Assembly: GCA_905221605.1 (NCBI GenBank)
Contig: CAJNDS010002318.1
Coordinates: forward strand, 246,001-310,000
Direction of reading: 5' to 3'
DNA length: 64,000 nt
Source of the DNA: Symbiodinium natans
Lineage: Eukaryota; Sar; Dinophyceae; Suessiales; Symbiodiniaceae
The notes under the pieces were generated by a model. It searched no databases, was not told the DNA's origin, and saw only the letters and a list, made by a program, of their open reading frames with translations. Positions 58,295 to 64,000 of the stretch are shown here, piece by piece. Positions within the stretch are counted from its first letter, which is position 1. Each line of letters begins with the position of its first letter. A program made the position numbers and the translations under genes.

Positions 58295-60306
58295 TTTAAC
58301 CTGGCCCTTTTCTTGGCGTCCGAGTCCTGCTTCACCTCCTGTTCACCAGCACTATGCAATAGCAGTTCAAACTCTGCCTGTAACATTTCAGCTAGTTGTG
58401 TCGCAGTTTCAGAGGTCGGCGAGTAGTCCACCCCCAATTTCTCCCGAAAGGATGCCACTCTGAAATGCACCGTAGGGTGTTTTGCCAGCAACGCGGATGA
58501 TAAAGCATCCAATCCCTTGATAAGCAAGGTAGCGTCCGGCTCGGATGCTCGCAGCTCCCTTAATCGGGAACGCCATTGCGCCCATTGTCGCACTCCCTTA
58601 ATAGCCTCTGAGATCGAGGTTGCTGAAGATGGTTGCACCAAGAAGTTCAACATTGTGCTGCGCTCATTTGCTCCACCTGGTTGGTAAACCGTCAGCAATT
58701 TGTAAAATATCATCACTGACCCCAACATTCGAGTGGAAACGATCTCGGTCTTCAATCTCTCCGGAATCGCCTGTAGCAGCAAAGACACCGCTCTCTGCTC
58801 CAACAAAACATGCACAGTTTGAACCACTTTGAGCCCTTCCAGCTCAGCCTTGATGCCCAACCTTTCCAGTGGAGAAACACTCAACCATTTGGCATACGCT
58901 TGATATGCCTTTGAGTAGACGCATTGCCACCACACTCTTCCTGTATCTGTCAGCGAAGACAACATTGGTTCGATCATTGCGATCCAATCACCCAGTGCCG
59001 TCGGATTGCTTGGTGTGTAGTCTGCCAAAGTTGGAAGGCTCATCACATGCTTCCCGAGAGCCTCCGGACGTTCGGTTCCAGAACTATCACCAGTGATTGG
59101 CATACCGCGTGGCACCACTGCTCCAGGAGGTAAACTGACCCTTCCACCAGGCCCTTGAGGTAGTCCATGTCCTATACCGGGCGTAACAGCTGTGAGCGGA
59201 ACCTTTTCTAATTCCAACTTCCCAGCGACCATTTTCCACCGATACGGAACATCATCCACCATTGTATATCCACCCGATCCTGCTGAGTTCTCTTGCGTCG
59301 CAGTTTCCCGAGCTGAAACAAAACCGGGCTGGTTCCCCGCAGGTGCGACAGAACCATCAACACCTGATGGCACGGAAATAATCGGAACATGTGTTAAACC
59401 AGGTGGTCCACTTGCATATCCACCACTTGCAGGACCTCCCGTGGGGTAATTCAATGGAGGCAATCTGGAGGGTTTCTTCCCTTCAGCTACATGCATCATT
59501 GGCACTTCTTTTTCATCCTCCACTTGAACATCCCCCTTCCTGGACCCAGGCAAGGATTGAAGATCACAACCCTTTGGCAGGTCGTAGCCCTCAATAGGCA
59601 GCCATGTCCCATCAGGCAACACAGTCCAAAAACCACCCATACCATCCGTGTAGAAAACTTGTCCTGGCAGGTACTGCTTCTCTGGAGTCATTCCTAGAGG
59701 ATATGCCGTGTTTGCGTCCACCACTCCAGAGCTCCGTGCCCTTGAAGCTGACCCAGATGCAGTAGAGGTATAGCTTTTTTCCTCCACCCGATGCAACCTG
59801 TTCCCCAGCTCCTTTGTCTGCACAAGCAACTCTTTCAGCGCACGCTTCACCACCGCCATATCTTCAGTTTGCTCTTCACCACTAACATCAGGAATGAGTT
59901 CTTCGTCGGCTTGCACTCCACCAATAGTACCTCGTTCCATTTGTCCCATTAAGCCTGACGATGGTCTCTCAACAGGTGCAGGTTCCTGACCCAAAAGGTC
60001 TTGCAGCGAAGGCGGTCTCCTCGTACCTTCACCACTCCTATCCCCTCCGCTCGCGGGAAGACTTGCCGGCCTTGATTGCCTAAGTCTCATTTCTTCTTGA
60101 GCCCGCTCGCTCCAGAAAGGATTTGCTGCTTGAACCGGAACCACTTCGTTTTCCACCTGAGGCGTTGGCTGTATCATTGCAACCTCCCTACCATCTGTCA
60201 GTGCTTGTACCATTTGTTGTCGATCTTCACCCCCATCACGATTTCCTTCGGCTTCATTGGCCGTTGGCGACAGTCCAGGCTCAGAGCGACGCCGCATCAT
60301 GTCCAT
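57940..60306 (-). CDS. gag: Gag
   Basis: From ATG 60306 (788 aa); an extra ten codons upstream begin with TTG and are unlikely. In-frame TGA lies at 60361-60363. The N-terminal 420 residues are acidic, then Pro/Gly-rich and disordered. About residues 430-665 (counted from 60336) form a helical capsid-like region (LGDWIAMIEPMLSSL, GVRQWAQWRSRLREL). The nucleocapsid zinc fingers are not in this frame: they lie in the overlapping Pol frame. The last ~117 codons of Gag overlap them and carry no domain. Most ribosomes should make this Gag without zinc fingers. Confidence 0.88.
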   Translation of the reverse strand: MDMMRRRSEPGLSPTANEAEGNRDGGEDRQQMVQALTDGREVAMIQPTPQVENEVVPVQAANPFWSERAQEEMRLRQSRPASLPASGGDRSGEGTRRPPSLQDLLGQEPAPVERPSSGLMGQMERGTIGGVQADEELIPDVSGEEQTEDMAVVKRALKELLVQTKELGNRLHRVEEKSYTSTASGSASRARSSGVVDANTAYPLGMTPEKQYLPGQVFYTDGMGGFWTVLPDGTWLPIEGYDLPKGCDLQSLPGSRKGDVQVEDEKEVPMMHVAEGKKPSRLPPLNYPTGGPASGGYASGPPGLTHVPIISVPSGVDGSVAPAGNQPGFVSARETATQENSAGSGGYTMVDDVPYRWKMVAGKLELEKVPLTAVTPGIGHGLPQGPGGRVSLPPGAVVPRGMPITGDSSGTERPEALGKHVMSLPTLADYTPSNPTALGDWIAMIEPMLSSLTDTGRVWWQCVYSKAYQAYAKWLSVSPLERLGIKAELEGLKVVQTVHVLLEQRAVSLLLQAIPERLKTEIVSTRMLGSVMIFYKLLTVYQPGGANERSTMLNFLVQPSSATSISEAIKGVRQWAQWRSRLRELRASEPDATLLIKGLDALSSALLAKHPTVHFRVASFREKLGVDYSPTSETATQLAEMLQAEFELLLHSAGEQEVKQDSDAKKRARLNKAQRELVTRQRRVTKAKGKEKGTAEMVNVLSVGYMGRPMQVASSEPAVNSAMTKTPLSEEDVLSVGPLAICSRNVHIRMVQVPMWTQTLRGVDLKGILPKGERAAKVRNGEMPKRQR
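58294..58300 (-). promoter_or_regulatory. Candidate -1 ribosomal frameshift heptamer G TTA AAC
   Basis: Read on the minus strand, codons TTA-AAC are in the Gag frame (58299-58294). A -1 slip puts the ribosome exactly in the Pol frame. The Pol frame has stops about 40 nt upstream but is open from here to 51089. GUUAAAC is a known viral slippery site. No clear downstream stem was found by eye. Confidence 0.55.
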
Positions 60307-60350
60307 GGCGTTAAACAAACGAAAAATCTTTACCAATTCCGCAGGAAGCC

Positions 60351-60368
60351 TAATTTGGGCTCATAACC
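60351..60368 (-). promoter_or_regulatory. Primer binding site, initiator-tRNA anticodon-arm type
   Basis: Directly after the 5' LTR the minus strand reads GGTTATGAGCCCAAATTA. GGTTATGAGCCC is the complement of an anticodon arm containing CAT (GGGCTCATAACC), as in Drosophila copia, which is primed by a 5' half of initiator tRNA-Met. Confidence 0.65.
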
Positions 60369-60597
60369 TACGGGGGGCAACCGAAGGAGGACAGGGAACA
60401 AGACAGTCAACCCCAACAGAAGCCCTTATTACCCCTGGAACAACCAACAACCGAACAGCAAGACCCCAAACCAAGGGCACACTTTTTACGAAACCTTTGA
60501 CCGCTTTGGTCATGGCTTGAGCCAAAGATTACCGGGTTCATTGACCCTTCAACTTCCAATACCAACTCCTTTCTACAATACCAATTGCAGCTCCGCA
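60369..60597 (-). repeat. 5' LTR of the copia element
   Basis: 229 bp; equals 50675-50903 by eye. Holds the promoter by position, though no TATA box was recognised. Confidence 0.95.
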
Positions 60598-61074
60598 CCC
60601 TAAACCCTAAACCCAGGGGCTTGAGTTCTACATCCAAGTTCTCGGGGCCCTGTGTCCCAACCTTGCAGACGCTTCCTTCGGGCCGCTCACATCGCTCACG
60701 CATTACATTTGTTCGCATCGCTTTGCGTTCACGCAGTGCTCTTTCCAGATGAGGGTTGAGGGTTGAGGGTTTAGGGTTTAGGGTTTGGGGTTTAGGGTTT
60801 AGGGTTTAGGGGTTGAGGGCCCTTAAACCCCAAGCTTCCAAACCCTAAACCTTATAAAACCCCAAGCACCCAGGCTGAGAGTCGGTGTTTCAAGGTTTCA
60901 GGGTCGCTAGAACCCCGTAGGAGGGGAAAACTACCAAGGAACCCCCCTACCTATTGCAAGTCCCCATCTAGGCCCATTAGGGTTTAGGGTTTGGGGCCCA
61001 AACCCTAAACCCTGAGTCCTGAACCCTGAACTTAGGGTTCAGGCTGTAGCCTTGAGAGATTCTGGCCCCCCCAG
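60598..61074. repeat. Remainder of the split array and degenerate units
   Basis: CCCTAAACCC continues after the LTR. G-strand units lie at 60750-60815, mixed units at 60825-61040. Unique DNA at 60620-60745 shows nothing recognised. Confidence 0.8.
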
Positions 61075-61128
61075 GAGGCTGAGAAGACTCAGAAGGCTCG
61101 TGCCGCCAAAGAGGAGGACGCCAAAGAG
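61075..61128 (+). CDS. Candidate exon, charged helix
   Basis: Acceptor CCCCCCAG, 18 codons reading EAEKTQKARAAKEEDAKE, donor AG|GTAGAT. Length divisible by three. Coiled-coil-like; product unknown. Confidence 0.45.
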
Positions 61129-61199
61129 GTAGATCCCAACATTGAGTTGAGTGCTTGCGGCGGCAAATGGCACTTTCCGGGTTCAAAAACAGGGTTTGG

Positions 61200-61850
61200 G
61201 TCTCGGGCTTGGAGTTCAGGGTTTGGGGTTGAGGGCCTAAACCCTAAAACCTAAAACCTTAACCCTAAACCCTAAACCCTAAACCCTAAACCCTAAACCC
61301 TAAACCCTAGTTTCGAGTACAGGAGTTCAGGACTTCGACCGTAGGCCGGCCCTGATATCTGCAGCCTGTCGCGTGATCTCAGGGCCACCGTTGCAATAGG
61401 TCCCGTAATGTTAAGGGGGGGCCAACTGGGCTGCCATGTGGAGATTTGACCATCTACAAGCTATGGGCCCTTTCTTTTTTGGGGGGTGGTGGGGTGAGGG
61501 TTTGGGGTGGGAGGGTCCCTGTTCCTAAGGGGTCCTGCGTTTTTAGACATTTCATGAACCCCAAACCCCGAGCCCTAAGCCCCCAAACCCCAAAGCCCAA
61601 ACCCCGAACCCCAAACCCCAAAGTCAGAACCCTACAGTGCAAACCCAAAAACCCCAAGCCCAAAACTCGTAGGGTTTGGGCCATCTGCCAGCAGGGGCCT
61701 GGTACCTCCGCAAATCCTGTGACACCGGCCTTCCGGAAGAAAACGCCGACGTTTAGGCATCACCCCGCAAGCCCAAACCCGAAACCACGTCGGGTTTAGC
61801 TAGGCGTTAGGGTTTTCGAGATACTCTAAGACTGTCACCCGCACGGCCCA
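61200..61850. repeat. Arrays and degenerate CCCCAAA units
   Basis: CCCTAAA at 61262-61310; CCCCAAA/CCCCGAA units at 61558-61665. Open frames here follow the repeats. Confidence 0.75.
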
Positions 61851-61851
61851 G

Positions 61852-61903
61852 GTGGCGAGTTTGACATGCACAGCGACGTGAAGGCCCATCTTGGATCGTG
61901 GGA
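61852..61903 (+). CDS. Candidate exon, unknown product
   Basis: Acceptor ACGGCCCAG, open GEFDMHSDVKAHLGSWD; donor uncertain (possibly GA). Confidence 0.3.
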
Positions 61904-62514
61904 CCCTTAAACCCTAAACCCCAAAGCCCTAAACCCTAAACCCTAAACCCAGAATGTTTCAGGGTTAGCCACCTGCACCCTTCAAGTGCTCCGCCAGTAA
62001 AAGCCCGAGGGTGTCTACTGAGTCGGGGTATTCAGGGCGGCTGAAAAATAGTTGGTGCTTTAGTTACGAGCCCATGTTCAATCAATTTGCTTTAAAAGTC
62101 TTTTCAAAGAAGTAAGAAGGAGTCGCAAGGTGTGTGCAGGTGAAGCAGGATTCGTGGAACAACTTCCTTGGGCCCTTAAACCCCAAACCCTTGGTTCCTT
62201 AGATCACCCTCCCTCTTCCAGCAAAGGCGAAGCGCGGATAGGCGGCAGAAATCATCAGGCATAGTTTAGGGTATTGTTGGGGAACGAAGACGAAGGGTTT
62301 AGGAACGTACGCACGAAGTGACCAGTGGACAGTACCCACACCCTAAACTCGTATGACTAGAATTTCGCACACCTCCCGGTGCCCAGTGGAGCTCTAATAC
62401 CGTGTTCCCTGGCAACCCACATAGCAGAAACGGGTTTCTGTTGATCCTTCTAAGTACCCCCAGCCTAGCACCAATCTGTTCAGAACAGAAGATACCCCGA
62501 AGGGAGTGTGCCCT
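61904..62514. other. Short array then unique sequence
   Basis: CCCTAAA units at 61908-61950. The rest is unique; a small VKQDSWNNFLG block after GTGCAG (about 62141) could be an exon. Confidence 0.35.
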
Positions 62515-62722
62515 AAACCCTAAGTCCTCAGCCCTAAACCCTAGATCCTAAATCCTGACCCCCTAAACCCCTAAACCCCTAAACCCCTAACCCCTAAACC
62601 CTAAACCCTAAACCCTAAACCCTAAACCCTAAACCCTAAACCCTAAACCCTAAACCCTAAACCCTAAACCCTAAACCCTAAACCCTAAAAACCCTAAACC
62701 CTAAACCCTAAACCCTAAACCC
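62515..62722. repeat. CCCTAAA array
   Basis: About 25 units, mostly clean, ending ten bases before an exon acceptor. Confidence 0.94.
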
Positions 62723-62732
62723 TTGCTTCCAG

Positions 62733-62798
62733 GTGCCAGACACGTTCCCCGAGATGTGCATTTTCAATGCCGCCGTGATGGGGTACTCCCATAGTTCC
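62733..62798 (+). CDS. Candidate exon, pentatricopeptide-repeat-like
   Basis: Acceptor TTGCTTCCAG, open VPDTFPEMCIFNAAVMGYSH, possible donor GTGCAC near 62794. The FNAAVMGYSHS segment resembles the first helix of a PPR motif (YNAVIxGYxxxG), an RNA-binding repeat. Too short for certainty. C-strand array before, G-strand array after. Confidence 0.35.
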
Positions 62799-62823
62799 TC
62801 GGTGCACGTGCATTTTTTGTCAA

Positions 62824-62947
62824 GGGTTTAGGGTTTAGGGTTTAGGGTTTAGGGTTTAGGGTTTAGGTTTAGGGTTTAGGGTTTAGGGTTTAGGGTTTAG
62901 GGTTTAGGGTTTAGGGTTTAGGGTTTAGGGTTTAGGGTTTAGGGTTT
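62824..62947. repeat. TTTAGGG array
   Basis: About 17 units, following the PPR-like exon. Confidence 0.95.
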
Positions 62948-64000
62948 GTCATGGCCGTTGGTATTAATGTATCATGGTTTTCAAGGCTGTGATTGGTGTT
63001 CCTGGTCATTCTTAAGTCTTGCTGTTCTTGTTCTTGCTCTAAACCCTGAACCCTGAACCCTAAACCCTAAACCCTAAACCCTAAACCCTAAAGCCTAAAC
63101 CCTAAACCCTAAACCCTCTTGTGACTGTCATTGTCATTCGGACAGAAGGTGTATGTTCTTCCGGGTGGCTAGGACCCAGGTTCCGGGGCTTAGGGTTTCG
63201 GGATGAGCGCTGGGGACCTCAATCTCAAATTTCCAAGGTGAGATGTAGTGCAGTTCTGAAATGCGTTCTCCTTTTAAAACCCTAAACCCCGCACCCTAAA
63301 CCCTAAACCCTAAATCCCAAACCCTAAACCCCAAACCCTGACCCGCCGAGCGCCAGCCCCTTGATTCGCAAAACCAATCTGCCCCAAGCCCTCCCTGAAG
63401 CCTGAACCCTAAATCCTTCAACTGGGGCTGGGTGGGGCTGCTAAGGAACGTGTTTATGGATAGATTTGTAACTAATGTCGTTTCCGTGTTCTGGTAACCT
63501 TGTTTTAGCTTTGGCAGGGAGCAAGTAAGCCAGATTCCCAACCCTCCGCCTAGTAAAAAGGCTAAACCATAAACCCTAAACCCTAAATGCCAGACCCTAA
63601 ACCCGAAACCCCAATACAGGAGACTAAAAGGCTACCAAGATGATCCCTTCGAATCCCTACATACTCAAGATACAAACTACCCAAAGCACTCAATCCAAAG
63701 AAATCCCCGCCTCGACCCTACACCCTAGACCCTAAACCCTAACACCCTAAATCCGAACCTTCTAGGGTTCTTGAGGGAGGGGGGTATGTAACCTAAGGGC
63801 CCCTACTACTCCCCACTACTCCCTAAGAGGCTCCCTAAGAGGCTCCCTAAGCTTCCCTAAGATTTCCTAGGTACCTACCCCCCATGAACCCCCTCCCTTA
63901 AGTACCCTTTTAGAAGCCTCATCCCCTCCGACGTCGTCAGGCAAGTGGATGCGCTCACTGCTCACCCACTGGGATGCCATGGCGACTAACGTTGCCAACA
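62948..64000. repeat. Mixed arrays and unique sequence to window end
   Basis: CCCTAAA at 63041-63115, 63280-63340 and 63560-63610. The unique parts hold no supported exon. CTCCCTAAGAGG-type units repeat at 63820-63850. Confidence 0.75.

Larger units (their letters stand above)
50670..60602 (-). mobile_element. Intact Ty1/copia-type LTR retrotransposon with target duplication CCCTA
   Basis: The element is 50675-60597, bounded by identical-looking 229-bp LTRs and by CCCTA at 50670-50674 and 60598-60602. On the minus strand the order is 5' LTR, primer site, Gag, Pol, polypurine tract, 3' LTR. Pol has integrase before RT, as in copia/Pseudoviridae. LTRs that look identical by eye and uninterrupted frames indicate a recent insertion. 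Confidence 0.95.

Overview
This window looks like nuclear DNA of a dinoflagellate, most likely a symbiodiniacean or related suessialean alga. The evidence is: dozens of interstitial plant-type telomere-like arrays (TTTAGGG/CCCTAAA and variants) in both orientations; short exons with GT, GC and GA splice donors; a cold-shock-domain gene of dinoflagellate style; and large retrotransposons with unusual extra domains. No bacterial operons, CRISPR arrays or RNA genes were seen. The organism call is inference. Layout. (1) 1-6241 (+): a degenerate non-LTR retrotransposon (LINE-A) read in several frames: endonuclease, reverse transcriptase (RT), C2H2 fingers, an unknown protein, then a ubiquitin-specific-protease-like domain. 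(2) 6242-15282: microsatellites, telomere-like arrays, MITE-like inverted repeats, and small exons of a (+) gene carrying two cold-shock domains. (3) 15283-24296: a young, intact LINE (LINE-B; ORF1 1024 aa, ORF2 1700 aa with endonuclease, RNase H and RT in that order) between perfect 126-bp direct repeats. (4) 24297-50669: repeat-rich land with exon islands. Those that join in phase suggest a PDZ-like gene (25.4-27.0 kb), an acidic unknown gene (29.0-32.4 kb) and an ankyrin-repeat gene (39.5-46.4 kb). Satellites and hairpin elements lie between. (5) 50670-60602 (-): an intact Ty1/copia-type LTR retrotransposon with 229-bp LTRs that look identical by eye and a 5-bp target duplication, CCCTA. 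(6) 60603-64000: more arrays and a few exon islands. The copia-type element is the outstanding object. Its Gag and Pol frames overlap and are joined by a correctly phased G TTA AAC slippery heptamer. Pol carries two tandem retropepsin-like domains, a cytosine-methyltransferase-like domain, integrase, a 2-oxoglutarate/Fe(II)-dioxygenase-like domain, RT and RNase H, then a membrane-spanning Cys-rich tail. One mobile element may therefore encode both a DNA-methylation writer fold and an oxidative eraser fold. The telomere-like arrays seem tied to gene structure: C-strand arrays mostly lie just before exons and G-strand arrays often just after them, so many introns have complementary ends. Both young transposons have inserted into such arrays. 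All gene models come from reading exons by eye (acceptor AG, donor GT/GC/GA, phase agreement, domain fit); none is backed by transcripts.
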